Positions 1 through 10,904 are shown, numbered from the stretch's first letter. The stretch: 64,000 nt of DNA from Ecdyonurus torrentis (GCA_949318235.1 OX439133.1:12222422-12286421); one strand, 5' to 3'. Translations and numbers: made by a program. Notes: generated by a model from the letters alone, not told the origin.

Positions 1-240
1 TTTCAACAACCATATCCACAACCATGGCCTGAAACCAACAGAGGGGCGGACAGACGTAAAAAGAAGAAACCAAGACCACAGCCTTGGTCAGGTTGTAATG
101 ATTGCGTAGCACAAGGTATGAATGGACGTAACTGTCCAGGTACATGTACAAGATGCTCTGTTCATGGCCACCACCAAGACTCATGTCCCAACCGTCCACC
201 AAGGGCAAATCACAATAATGGGGGTAATTTAAACTACTAA
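1..240 (+). CDS. gag: gag nucleocapsid C-terminus (partial)
   Basis: Frame 1 is open from the window edge to a TAA at 238-240 and encodes the last 79 residues of a Gag-type protein. A basic run (RRKKKK) near codons 18-23 is followed by a Cys/His-rich end. The segment at 145-186 is a canonical CX2CX4HX4C zinc knuckle, the RNA-binding motif of retroelement nucleocapsids, and a second Cys pair (CNDC) precedes it. Gag would coat the element RNA in the virus-like particle. The reading frame ends 4 nt after a TTTAAAC heptamer and pol continues in the -1 frame, so most ribosomes would stop here to make Gag and a minority would make Gag-Pol. The N-terminal capsid region is outside the window. Confidence 0.85.
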   Translation, partial: FQQPYPQPWPETNRGADRRKKKKPRPQPWSGCNDCVAQGMNGRNCPGTCTRCSVHGHHQDSCPNRPPRANHNNGGNLNY

Positions 241-271
241 GGGGGAGTGTGGGAGATAGAGAGACACTCCC
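228..271 (+). promoter_or_regulatory. -1 ribosomal frameshift signal (gag/pol)
   Basis: In the gag frame, positions 228-234 read T TTA AAC, one of the classic X XXY YYZ slippery heptamers. The gag stop follows at 238-240. After an 8-nt spacer (235-242), GGGAGTGT (243-250) pairs perfectly with ACACTCCC (264-271) around a 13-nt loop. Slipping back one base moves the ribosome into the pol frame, which is open from 228 because its last upstream stop is TAA at 225-227. Site, spacer and stem all match established -1 frameshift signals. A competing 7-bp pairing (248-254 with 268-274) is also possible, and I did not identify a pseudoknot partner. Confidence 0.8.
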
Positions 272-3200
272 ACAGCCAGGGATGGTGCACAAAGATATAT
301 TTGTAGCAGTTACTGATAAGAAATCCAATAAACCGCTAACATATGTAACAGTCAAGGGTTTCACAACACTTGCCTTATTAGATACTGGCGCTGAAATTTC
401 AGCAATCAGCAAGAAAAAGTTGTACAAGTTGAAAAACCTTGAAGATTGCCACATTTCAGAAGTCATGACTCCAATCAATTTAGCTAATCAAACTAGCGTA
501 TTTAGTTCACAAATTATTAATGTACCCATAGAAATAGCAGGACACATAGTCTATCATGAATTATTTGTTATAGAAGATTTGTCCTGCGACATTATATTAG
601 GCAATGAATTCCTTGCAAAGTCAGGTATAGTGCCTGTAAGTGCAAGGCACGGTTACACGTTTAATAACTTACTACCAGAGGATATCAAAATAAAGCCATA
701 TGAATCAGGAATGCACCCATCATGTCATCTATTTACTTTAAGTCGTAGCACCAAACTTGACTTGTCTCCCTGCCAAGAAAAATGTTTCCAAGATGGCGAT
801 CTCAGAGAGGACCTCACATTAGAACAAAAACATGAATTGAAAAATACACTCCTGCCATTCTATGACACAATAACTGACAAAAGGATAGGGCATACAACCA
901 TGTATGAGCACGTCATAGAAACGATACCAGGCAAGACCGTCAACGTAAGAGCTTACCATGCCAAGCCACCAAGACAGAAGATTATTGATGACCATATTGA
1001 AAGGATGTTGAGAGAGAAAATAATACAGAAGTGTCCCCCGGACACTGAATGGGGATCCCCTATATGCTTGCCTATCAAATCAGATGGCACATATAGATTT
1101 GCAGTAGACATGAGATTACTAAATAAAATTACAATCAGTCAGCCATATGTAATTCCTCGTATTAATGATAGCTTAGATTTACTTAGGGGGAAATCATGGT
1201 TTTCAAAAATTGATTTAAACTCAGGATTTAATCAAGTATCAATTCACCCTGATTCAAGAAAGAAAACAGCATTTGTGACAGGCAGTACCAAATATCCAGG
1301 TAAATATATGTTCAATAGAGTCAATTTTGGAGCCAAAAACAGCAGTGCAGCATTTCAGAAGACCATGGATATAATCTTAGAGGGTCTTAATGGCGTCATA
1401 TGCTTTGTCTTTGTAGACGATATTCTTATCTATGGTAATACATTCGCTGAACACCTTGCAAACGTAAAATTAGTGTTAGATAGATTAAAATTACACAACC
1501 TCACTGTCAATCCTTCTAAATCAGTCTTTTGTCTCAGATCAATATCATTCTTGGGTCACAAAATATCAGAAAAGGGCGTTGAAATGGATCCAGAGAAGGT
1601 ACAAGCAATGTTAGAATACCCTCAGCCGAAAACCCCAGAAAGTTTAGCTACATTCTTAGGCATGGTTAGCTGGTACACAAAGTTTGTGCCAGACTTAGCT
1701 ACAATAGCAAAACCCCTCAATGAAATGAAAGAGTCAAAAACAAGAAAGAAATTAGAAGATAACAGGAAGAAATATTCATGGAACCAAGATTGTCAGGCGG
1801 CATTTATAGAAATTAAACGTAGACTCACAGAAGCACCAATCCTGACGTTCCCCTCCTGGGATCACGATTTCTCACTTGAAGTAGATGCGTCAAATGTAGG
1901 AATCTCAGCTTGTCTCTTTCAATACATTGAAGAAGTACCCAAGGTTATCGCATATGCAAGCAAAACACTGAATAAGGCAGAACAAAATTACAGCACAAGC
2001 AAGAAAGAAGCTCTAGCTTGTGTTTGGGGAGTCGACAAATTCCGGGAGTACTTAGAATTGAGACCATTCACACTTGTAACAGATCATCAAGCTCTCACAT
2101 ATCTGTGGAACAAAGAAGAACCACATGGTCAATGGGCGAGATGGCTAGTAAGATTGCAAGGTTATGATTTTAAAATTGAGTATAAGAAAGGGCCTTTGAA
2201 TGTCGTACCAGATGCCCTATCTAGAGCCCCATTACCCCCCAAACCATCTGAAGCAAACACCCCAGCATTATTCAGTATGAAACTTAATGAGCAAGTCAAT
2301 GAAGACACGAAAAACGGAGAAGAATGGGCTCTTACTTCACATCAACAAATGCAAGAACAACAAGAGCTGGATAGCAACATCATGAGGCTAAGAAACTTAG
2401 CTGCAGTGAAAGATTCACCATGGCTTGTACATGAAAATGTATTGTATTACAAAACAAAACAAGGTAACAAGCCATACATTCCAGAAAAGTTGAGAGAAAC
2501 CATTCTAAAGGAGTGCCATGACGAGCCCACTAGTGCACATATGGGGATATATAAAACCTTACAGCGTGTGAAAAACATTGGATATTGGCCAAAAATGATC
2601 AGTCAGATAGCACGTTATGTACGCAGTTGTAAAACATGTCAACTTACAAAATCAAGTAATCAAAAGCCTGCAGGACTTATGGTTCCTGGTACAAATGGTG
2701 GAGTACTAGATCAGGTTTGTGTAGACTTTGTTGGACCCCTTCCAAGGTCAAGAAAAAGAAATGAATATATATTCGTACTTACTGATAGATATTCAAGATG
2801 GGCGGAATTTTATCCAGTTAGAAAAGCAACCGCTAAATCAGTATGTAAAATACTTTCTTCATTCTTTGCACGTACGGGAATACCAAGAACAATATTAAGT
2901 GACAATGCAACTCAATTCAAATCACAACTGCTTAAAGACATGCTAAATTCCTGGAATGTGAAACATAATTTCACAACCCCATTCCACCCCCAAGCAAACC
3001 CAGCAGAGAGAATAAATCGTAACCTAAAAGCCATGTTACGTGCCTACTGTAGAGAAGATCACACACTCTGGGAAGATAAGTTAGATCTACTTAATTTCGC
3101 ATACAATTCAGCAGAAAATGAAGCTACAGGTTTCACGCCAGCGGAATTATTTTTGGGGCGCAAAATGCGATCACCAATTGAAAACAAGTTCAATGTTAAA

Positions 3201-3875
3201 GGTACTACACATCAAACATATGAGGAGTCTCATGAAGAAAAACAGAAGCAATTAAGAAAGATGCACAAGTTTGTGGCTAATCACGATAGCAAGGCTAAAG
3301 AAGCTCAAGCGAATTACTACAACAAAGGTAGACGTGACGTCACTTACAGACCTGGTCAACTGGTCGTCGTACGAACCCATCCAATTTCCAATGCAGAGAA
3401 GAAATTTGCTGCCAAACTTGGAGATCTATGGTCTGGACCGTACGTTGTGACAGAAATGTATAATAATGTAGACTTGAAATTACAAGACATGAGAAATAAA
3501 TCAAAAACCATTAACAGACATGTAATGGAGGTACGACCATATGTTGTAAGGCAAGAGAATGAGTTAGGAGGTAGAAAGTTGGAGAAAAATAGTACCCATC
3601 TTGCAGAAAAGGTTTTACAACCTGGTCCAAATAGTGTAGTAGTTACAAACGAGCCATTAGAGCCTGAACCACCACAAACTGATCTTGAAAAGTCAGTGGA
3701 CCAGAGCATGCTCGATTTCTTAGATAATAGTATTACCACGGTAATAATTGAAGACGATGATGTGTTGAGTACGAACTCTGACGATTCAAATGAGAGTGGA
3801 CACCAACCACGTCGCCAGCTGCGCAATAGGGAAAATCTCAGAAGAACTGATAGATATCAGGCAGGTTTTGGTTAA
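228..3875 (+). CDS. pol: Pol polyprotein: protease, reverse transcriptase, RNase H, integrase
   Basis: The frame is entered by -1 frameshift at 228. The first in-frame ATG is at 282 and is probably not used, and the GTG at 249 has no claim as a start. Counting from the codon at 249: aspartic protease DTGA at residues 45-48 (nt 381); reverse transcriptase with FVDD at 388-391 (nt 1410); RNase H with D546, E587 and D612; integrase zinc finger H757, H764, C794, C797; integrase core D826, D885, E920 (34 residues between the last two); GPY/F module with GPY at 1063-1065 (nt 3435). An acidic tail follows from about residue 1130, ending in a basic stretch. About 1,208 codons is normal for a gypsy pol. 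The enzymes mature Gag, copy element RNA to DNA and insert it into the genome. The HPQANPAER context of E920 is seen in invertebrate gypsy integrases. No chromodomain is evident. Confidence 0.93.
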   Translation, partial: FKLLRGSVGDRETLPQPGMVHKDIFVAVTDKKSNKPLTYVTVKGFTTLALLDTGAEISAISKKKLYKLKNLEDCHISEVMTPINLANQTSVFSSQIINVPIEIAGHIVYHELFVIEDLSCDIILGNEFLAKSGIVPVSARHGYTFNNLLPEDIKIKPYESGMHPSCHLFTLSRSTKLDLSPCQEKCFQDGDLREDLTLEQKHELKNTLLPFYDTITDKRIGHTTMYEHVIETIPGKTVNVRAYHAKPPRQKIIDDHIERMLREKIIQKCPPDTEWGSPICLPIKSDGTYRFAVDMRLLNKITISQPYVIPRINDSLDLLRGKSWFSKIDLNSGFNQVSIHPDSRKKTAFVTGSTKYPGKYMFNRVNFGAKNSSAAFQKTMDIILEGLNGVICFVFVDDILIYGNTFAEHLANVKLVLDRLKLHNLTVNPSKSVFCLRSISFLGHKISEKGVEMDPEKVQAMLEYPQPKTPESLATFLGMVSWYTKFVPDLATIAKPLNEMKESKTRKKLEDNRKKYSWNQDCQAAFIEIKRRLTEAPILTFPSWDHDFSLEVDASNVGISACLFQYIEEVPKVIAYASKTLNKAEQNYSTSKKEALACVWGVDKFREYLELRPFTLVTDHQALTYLWNKEEPHGQWARWLVRLQGYDFKIEYKKGPLNVVPDALSRAPLPPKPSEANTPALFSMKLNEQVNEDTKNGEEWALTSHQQMQEQQELDSNIMRLRNLAAVKDSPWLVHENVLYYKTKQGNKPYIPEKLRETILKECHDEPTSAHMGIYKTLQRVKNIGYWPKMISQIARYVRSCKTCQLTKSSNQKPAGLMVPGTNGGVLDQVCVDFVGPLPRSRKRNEYIFVLTDRYSRWAEFYPVRKATAKSVCKILSSFFARTGIPRTILSDNATQFKSQLLKDMLNSWNVKHNFTTPFHPQANPAERINRNLKAMLRAYCREDHTLWEDKLDLLNFAYNSAENEATGFTPAELFLGRKMRSPIENKFNVKGTTHQTYEESHEEKQKQLRKMHKFVANHDSKAKEAQANYYNKGRRDVTYRPGQLVVVRTHPISNAEKKFAAKLGDLWSGPYVVTEMYNNVDLKLQDMRNKSKTINRHVMEVRPYVVRQENELGGRKLEKNSTHLAEKVLQPGPNSVVVTNEPLEPEPPQTDLEKSVDQSMLDFLDNSITTVIIEDDDVLSTNSDDSNESGHQPRRQLRNRENLRRTDRYQAGFG

Positions 3876-5005
3876 TAAGTCGAAGAAAGTCACATCAACA
3901 TGTTTCAATTGTTAGACTAAGCTGACACTGAAAAATCTTCAGGACAGGAACTTCTACAAGAACATGGAAGATTTATAAGGATATGATATAAAATGTAAAG
4001 TATGATCTTTAAAGTATTGCAGTTGTAAAAACGTATAAATTTTGCATTCCATTCATTTCGATTTTAATTGCCTTAATTCCATAGTTTGAAATTAAATGCA
4101 TTAAGAGTATTACACCTAATACGTTATAATAATTGCCAGTTTATTTTAAAGTTTCTATAGTATTTTTTTTAACGAAATTGCGTTGTATTGTTTTTTTTAA
4201 TTGAATATCATTTCCTTCCAAAACAAATTAAGCGGCTGTTAAATTTTGTATTTGTTTAAGTCACGTGACGTTTATGTAAAATTGCTATGTGCGCCAAACG
4301 GCCAAGCACATTCTTTTAATCGGTCTTTATCAATTAGTGTTAATTAACATTTCAAAATTGATGAAACTGGGCTTTGTTCGTCTGACCAACTTACAAAGTT
4401 ATGTCTTGAGTTACTTTATTGGGGTGTAAGGGTGGTTCCAGTCACTTTAATAAAGTAACCTGTGTATGCAAGAGTAGTTTAAAATGTAGTTTGGGCTTCT
4501 TCCCTACAGCCATTAGGTTAGACAACAAAAATCCAAATAAAAATCGTAAAATATAAAAATCTTACATAATATATGATAAAAGTTATTAAATGTTGATTGC
4601 ATGCCTAGGATTTTGTTGACTGATGTGACAGGTTAGTTTTTTGCATTTAAATGGCTGATAATGAGTTCTAGTATGTCATTTTTCATATGTTATGTAACAA
4701 AAAAAAAAAAAAAAAAAAGTGTAACGCCGTAAGATTGTCTCATATACATAACTGGGAGAGATCTGTGGATGTCTCTTTCCTTGTCTTTTTTTAACAATGC
4801 TAGATATAAGATGTTTAAGAGTGACAGAGAGTATGATTGAGAGTATTTGATATTTTGGGGGAAAAGTGTTAAGTGCCATATTAGCCGACGATGAACTGTG
4901 CCTTATTTTCATTTTAAATTCTGTGAAACTTGTGTGCTTAACTTTGTTATACTCGCTTCCTACTGATCGAACTGACGGCAATAGTAGCCTCCCTTGTGAG
5001 TTCTG
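3876..5005 (+). other. Untranslated 3' region of the retrotransposon
   Basis: About 1.1 kb separates the pol stop from the polypurine tract. It has no convincing reading frame and no env-like features (no signal peptide or membrane segment). It contains an A run near 4699-4718 and an 11-bp inverted repeat (4410-4420 with 4449-4459) around a G-rich loop. The region is AT-rich like the host DNA, so part of it might be a later insertion. Confidence 0.6.
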
Positions 5006-5015
5006 GGGGAGGGAT
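5006..5015 (+). promoter_or_regulatory. Polypurine tract (plus-strand primer)
   Basis: GGGGGAGGGA is the only strong purine run between pol and the LTR-like region. It lies two bases before a TGTGG start. In LTR retrotransposons such a tract resists RNase H and primes plus-strand DNA next to the 3' LTR. Confidence 0.65.
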
Positions 5016-5272
5016 CTGTGGCGAGTATATTTTTGTTTGTGCGTGGGCGGGGTGAGAAATTTAAAATCTCGCCCCTATTTTGCCGTGTGTAACCTACGTC
5101 AGGTGGCGCCTGCGTGCAGAGATTCAGCCCTGGACATGCGCGCCACCTCACCATGCGGTGGAAAAGATGAGAAATAGGGGAAGAAGGGAGAATATAGATA
5201 AGATGGCGTATATATAGACGAACTCGCGGCTTTTATATCACCTGCGTGTTACGTCTATCTCGGCCACCTGTG

Positions 5273-5399
5273 ATTGGTTTGCTTACCTGGATTACGTAAG
5301 CAAACGTTCTACATTGACCCGCGCTCCTTTTGAACTATAAAACACGTGTGTGGAGCGCGGATTTTGTGGGATATCGTGATTGCATCTTGATGCAATCAC
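5273..5399 (+). promoter_or_regulatory. U3/R core promoter with hairpins
   Basis: ATTGG (5273-5277) and TATAAAA (5336-5342) place transcription start near 5366. Three perfect inverted repeats lie here: GTTTGCTTAC (5277-5286) with 5296-5305; CCGCGCTCC (5319-5327) with 5352-5360, which puts the TATA box in the loop; and GTGATTGCAT (5376-5385) with 5390-5399 around a 4-nt loop just after the inferred start. The last would fold at the 5' end of the element RNA. Confidence 0.5.
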
Positions 5400-5655
5400 A
5401 ATGTGCTGACCTACCATGTTGTCGATGACCGTGGAGACCTGAATGGCCGTGATTTGTGAACTTCGCGACTGTACGACCAAGTATAGTATAGGTCCACGAG
5501 TTTAATTAAGACATTTACACTATATATGGCACGATGTTAGGGTATTATATATGTATGTTATGTATGTGGGGGTGTGTTTGAGTGGGAATAAGGGTGGGTT
5601 TTATAAGAGTGAAAGTTAGGAAATTAGGGTGGTTTAGATTTGTAAAGCTGTAGGG

Positions 5656-5661
5656 AATAAA
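5656..5661 (+). terminator. LTR poly(A) signal
   Basis: AATAAA stands about 290 nt after the inferred transcription start, followed by a T-rich stretch. It would end element transcripts in the 3' LTR and define the R/U5 border near 5680. Confidence 0.5.
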
Positions 5662-5740
5662 GTTATATAATCATAACTATATTCTTTTATTTACCAGTTA
5701 TTAATCCTTCACTTAACCTAATACTTAATTAACCTTAGTT

Positions 5741-5876
5741 GCTGAAATACTTAAGGTCTCTTGCCCCTACCTGAGCTAGTTGGAGGGCTTATGACGTCAC
5801 TTCCGTGACATCATAAACACCACCGACCCCCCATATCAACCCCTTAAGTCAATAAGGCAAAGTATTTCGGTACACA
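5741..5876. repeat. Segment bounded by inverted repeats: LTR end or small insertion
   Basis: GAAATACTT (5744-5752) is repeated inverted as AAGTATTTC (5860-5868). Inside lies TGACGTCA (5792-5799) followed by a second TGACATCA-like half. It could be the U5 end of the LTR or an independent fold-back element. Confidence 0.4.
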
Positions 5877-6419
5877 AGTATATATAAAAGAACATAAAAA
5901 AAAAAAAAAAAAAAGGAAGTTTAAATAAAATTTATAATTTACCTCAATTTTCTCTCATCTTTTTCTTTTATATTAAATTAAATTATCAAATAGGTAAAAA
6001 CGTGATATAGACTCAAAAAAAACGATTTATAATTTGTTAAAATATGTTTCGTACATGGGAAACGGGTTTATTGTGTTAATACGTGACATTTTAGTAAGAA
6101 AAAAAATTACACTACATAAAAAAATTAAATGAATTTAAATTATCCTTATGATTTATTGAGAGCAAAGAAACGATTATTATTATTTTACAAACCTAAAATT
6201 CAATTATAATATTCTAATGCAGGTCTTTAAAAAGGGTGCATATAGTTCCAGCTACATGGATGGACAACCTAAATTGTACCATATTGTACCTTTTGTAAAA
6301 TCTGCAATTAAAACATGTACCAGTAACACCAAAATTGATTGATTGATTTTTTTTTTTGTATATGATTAGGGCTTATTTTATAAGATTTCATATTCTGAAA
6401 AAGCTTAATTTTTCATTAC

Positions 6420-6505
<86 letters not shown>

Positions 6506-6629
6506 CAGTTTTTAAAATTTATTTTAATATTTTTTTAAGAATTTTGTAAAATTGGTGTATATTTTACATTCTATTTATATGGTATAGATAACCATATTAC
6601 CAAGTAATTTTATTCGTGTTTCTCTGCAA

Positions 6630-6663
<34 letters not shown>

Positions 6664-7544
6664 AGCTCTTTCACATAATTTAATTAATTGTTTCAACTCA
6701 TACGCGCCCTCATGTAGTATTTTATTGATCAAATAAATATATTTTCATTATATATAAAATAAGAAAATCTTATAAAATATTCATAAAGCGAAAGTATATA
6801 TATACGTATATATTTTAATAACAGTAAAAATACGGTATCAAAATAGTAAAAATTTATCCAATACAAAAACAGTAAAATAAAAATATCTAAACTAGTTTAA
6901 AGCAAGTTAGCGTATGTATAAAAGTTGCTCTGTTCTGTATGCAATAGCATAATATTAAGTTATTTTGAAATGTAGTTTGAACTGCTTGCATATCAATCAC
7001 TTTTATGGATTTTAAAATTAATTATAATCAATAAATTGATATATAGTGAGAGTTTTAACCACCAGAGCATATTATTATGTGTGTATATACGAGTTATATA
7101 CGCTTCTATTTACTTTATGATTCTTGATACATATATACATTTAATTATTAATTGTATAAAGTGTATTACAACATTTATAAGTACACACATATTCTACGCG
7201 TGAAAAAAATATATACCCTGGCCAAAACGTGATAAGAGATTTTTTTTTTTTAATAACCCTTTTTCTTTCCAACAAATTTCCCCATATAAACACCAACATT
7301 TTATATAGGTAATCCCTGATCCATGTAATATTGAAGTTGATAAACGTTAAATTTTATTCTTAATTAAATTTAATTGTAATTAATAAAATTATGTAATTTC
7401 TTCATTTTTTTGTACTCTGGAATTGTAAATAATAATAATAACAACAAAGACGGCATAATGAGTGTTTTAAATGAGGAATTAATAGTTTTATCAGATGTTT
7501 TAGTCATTATATATACACAAAGAATAAATTACTTAATTTATGCT

Positions 7545-7726
7545 GCATTTATGTCATTATAGCATAAATAATACTAAATGTGAACAACATAAATAATTAT
7601 GCTGTGCAATATAATATTTATGCTATTGTAACATAGTAACTATGCAGAATATTATGCTGTATTGAACAAATTGTGCTGAAAATGAGCTAGCATAATTATT
7701 ACGTATTTATTTTTTTTTCCGTGTAG
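7545..7726. mobile_element. Relic of a TACACGG-ended element
   Basis: Words such as ATTATGCTGTATTG and GAGCTAGCATAAT are followed by TTTTTTTTTCCGTGTA at the right end. The same words occur at 15573-15765, 17030-17233, 25620-25720, 36926-37045 and 54853-55026, marking an old, diverged AT-rich repeat family. The left end is not recognisable here. Confidence 0.4.
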
Positions 7727-9213
7727 AACTAAAAGATTTTATTCACTATACCCCTCTTCTGCTACATACTAATTCGCAGCATAACTGAATCACTGGGTGA
7801 CTTCCGGTTTATAGGTAAAAAACCAGTAGGTAAGACCCTCCCCCTTTTTAATGTAAATCTATAGTATTATATCTAAATATTCTTTCAGTGTAATATATAA
7901 AAAAAAAAAAGAAATTTGCCTTAAATGTGTGTGAAAACAGTTTGCAAATTTTCATAAATCAAATAGTTATATAGAAAAGAAATCAGTTCATTAGATTTCT
8001 AAGAAAAAATATGTATAGATTATTGATTATAATAATATTGACATTAATTGATTTTCAAAAGAAAAAAAGCATATTATTTAATATATTGAATACCAGATTC
8101 AGATTATGTTACTGCATTTCCAAAGCTCAATAAAAATCATTATCATTTTAATTTATTCCTTCTCTCTCTCTCTCTCTCATTTTTGGCATCTAATCGAAAA
8201 TTGAACCCTTAAATTTTTTTTGACCCGCACTTTCTCTCCCTATTCTATATATTTTTTATCCTATCTTATTCCTTATTCCAATATATAATAAATCTTTATT
8301 GCATTATACACATAGACATGTATATGTCTATGATTATACATACATACAGGCAAAAGGTGCAATATAAGCCTTTTATCACTAAACTATATACCATGCGAGC
8401 ATAAAGTTTCAAAACATTTAAGTATAATATACTAAATCAGAGATAATATAGAGAAAAGATAAATTAAGTCGATAATTTTCAATAATAATCTTTTTATGTG
8501 GTTTACGCCTACAATTTATTATGCAAAAAAAATAAAACTTCTCTCTCTCTCTCTCTCTCTCTATCTCCTAAGTTATAATAAATCTCTCTACCAACCACTA
8601 CTACATTATACTGAACTATACAAGGCTCACAGAGTATAGTTAGCGCCACTAAAAACAGCTATATAACGAGAGCAAGATCATGACAAAAAAAAAAAAAAAA
8701 AATCTGGAGCACTTTCTTTCTTCACTATACTACTACTACTACTGCTGCTGCGGTTATAGAAAGTGAACGCGGTGTAACACCTACTTTTTTATTTTTTTCA
8801 TTACCACTAGATGTTAAAAATATGTATATTGATCTATTTTAATAAACCGGTATTTAAAACTGTATTATTATTACAATAATAAAAAAAAACTCTTTAAAGT
8901 GCTGGAGTGGTCAAAGGTTGAATATCTTTAGATTTTAATAATCGTTTATTACTCATTAAATTAAGTCTCATTTTAAAGGTTATTTGCTACTAAATGATAA
9001 ATATTTAAGGTAAGGTTATACGTCTGTAATAAGGTTGAAAAAAAGAAGAAGTTGATATTAGAATGCTATAAATGGAACTAAAATTTTTTAACACCTGTAA
9101 TTCAGAGTATTGCATGGTGACAGTTCATTAATTTTCTTACAGATATTTAGGTTACTTTTAGGTCAAAGTAATATACTGCAACTAAGGAAAGAAAAGAAAG
9201 AAAGCAAAAAAAT

Positions 9214-9306
9214 TCATAGTTGATTTTTTTTTTTTTTTATGGCCAATGCAATCAGAGGAGATTTCAGCTGCCGAAAAACTCTACAATGTTATTCCCATAT
9301 GCCAAT

Positions 9307-9346
<40 letters not shown>

Positions 9347-9356
9347 TAAAATGACA
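9214..9356 (-). mobile_element. MITE family C copy with T-run expansions
   Basis: The core (GAGATTTCAGCTG, CCCATATGCCAATAGA) matches the ~150 bp TACAGTC family at 38850-39002. Both terminal regions, normally short T-rich stretches, are expanded: T15 at 9224-9238 and T35 at 9310-9344. Confidence 0.6.
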
Positions 9357-10275
9357 TTTAAATGACTGTATCAGTACGTTAATGAAAGCGTATAATGTCA
9401 ATAAGAAAATAATAAAAATAATAAAACAGAGAAAAAAAAAAAAAAAAAAAAAAAGTAACAATCATAATCCAAACCTTTAAATCTTTTCTTTAGTTTAAGC
9501 GAACTATATTTGAATTCAATTATAACTTTTTTAAAATAAGTGTTTAAATTTTATTATTATTATCTTATATAATATATACTGCTTCAATACTTCAAAATAA
9601 CTAAAATTTTCTATACTATATTTTAAAGAATGCAATTGAGTTTTATTAAAGAATAATAATTATAATAAAGACCTTTTAGAATAATTAAATTGTGATAAAT
9701 TGCAATTATCTATACTGCATATGGGCAAAATCTTTAAAAGGAATATTATATATTATTAATAAAAATACGATTCTACTAAAAAAAATGAAATGGTTCTGTT
9801 TTACATGCAATTATTTATAAAGAAATGTTAATTTTTCTCGCACTCTCTTCATATTTAACTCTAAGGGGGTGATTTGTTTATTTTTAATTATATTCTTACA
9901 AATGACTTTAACGTTTTAGTATATATACCTACATCGCAAAGCAAAAGTTCAATTTAATCTTTAATAAAAAAAAAAAAAGAGTCATTTGAGAATTATTACT
10001 TGAAATAACACTAATAACAGTCATGAAGTGATAAATTTTTTGACCACAATACCTTTTATGACCAAATTAAAAACAATAAAAAAATAGAGAAAAAAGGCAT
10101 TTTTTTTATACCTTTTTGTTTCAGAAAAAAAAAAAAAAAAAAAAAAAAAAAGTTCTCACATTTGGTGAGAACAGATGATAAAGCAATTATATCTAACTTT
10201 TTTTTTTAATATATAATGTAATAAATAAGTTTTTTTTTATTAGGAACAATAAATTGAACACTTTACTGTGGTATA

Positions 10276-10360
<85 letters not shown>

Positions 10361-10435
10361 ACATATACTAAATTTTGGTCAAAAACTTTTTTTTACTTCA
10401 ATTGACATGGAAAAATACGTTTCATTATTTTTGCA

Positions 10436-10515
<80 letters not shown>

Positions 10516-10746
10516 GATAATATGATATAGCAAAAATTTTTAATGATAAAAAATGTATAGTTACATGTACTTTTTTTTAGTTCATTTATAACAATCATTA
10601 TACGTTTGGATGGTAGAAGAATATTATATTTATAACCATTTTTCAAAAAATAAAAAAATATGAGTTATATTATTTTTCATAAAATATACAATATTCTTTT
10701 TTTTTTTATATAAATTTAGTTTGAGAGTTTTGTTCAATGTAGTAAC

Positions 10747-10800
<54 letters not shown>

Positions 10801-10904
10801 GACTTAATATTACTGATCATTATTATTATACATTATAAAAGAGATGCAGAGGGTATTTAAATTTAGTTTGTGTAATTCCTGTATTTTTATCTTTATAGCC
10901 AAGT

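Larger units (their letters stand above)
1..5876 (+). mobile_element. Ty3/gypsy LTR retrotransposon, 3' part
   Basis: The order is gag end, -1 frameshift signal, pol (protease, reverse transcriptase, RNase H, integrase), long 3' untranslated region, polypurine tract and probable 3' LTR. RNase H lying before integrase, with a GPY/F module after the integrase core, is the Ty3/gypsy (Metaviridae) layout. The 5' LTR, primer-binding site and most of gag lie upstream of the window, so the LTR cannot be checked against its partner and its outer end is uncertain. The pol frame is unbroken and all catalytic motifs are present, suggesting a young copy. No env-like frame is seen. G+C is clearly higher here than in the rest of the window. 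Confidence 0.9.
5018..5876 (+). repeat. Probable 3' LTR (right end tentative)
   Basis: It starts TGTGGCG directly after the polypurine tract. It holds, in order, an inverted CCAAT box (ATTGG, 5273-5277), a TATA box (TATAAAA, 5336-5342) and a poly(A) signal (AATAAA, 5656-5661), the expected U3-R-U5 content. U3 is GC- and CpG-richer than the flanks. The right end is taken as ...GGTACACA at about 5876, giving TG...CA ends and a length of ~859 bp. This is uncertain: the last 130 bp is bounded by its own inverted repeat (5744-5752 with 5860-5868) and could be a separate small insertion, which would put the LTR end near 5700-5740. Confidence 0.55.
5877..10904. other. AT-rich non-coding DNA with simple repeats
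   Basis: No gene is seen on either strand. It holds (TA)~40 at 6424-6503, A28 at 6633-6660, short CT runs at 8161-8178 and 8541-8562, A22 at 9433-9454, (TA)~40 at 10278-10356, (TC)~37 at 10439-10513 and an A49 run at 10749-10797. The last is the longest homopolymer in the window. Open frames here come only from repeats. Confidence 0.7.

Noticed and set aside
249..281. GTG at 249 as the start of pol
   Set aside because: It is only the first alternative start in an open frame. The frameshift signal at 228 explains entry better, and the frame is already open upstream of 249.
3356..3826. 156-codon minus-strand frame
   Set aside because: It is the shadow of the pol C-terminus on the opposite strand and shows no independent domain.
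10254..10517. Open frames of repeated Ile-Tyr or Ser-Leu across TA, CT and GA repeats (also 13769-14041, 14273-14814, 21908-22308, 32180-32456, 49517-49921, 50630-50921)
   Set aside because: Frames made by microsatellites, with no stops because of composition and no protein character.
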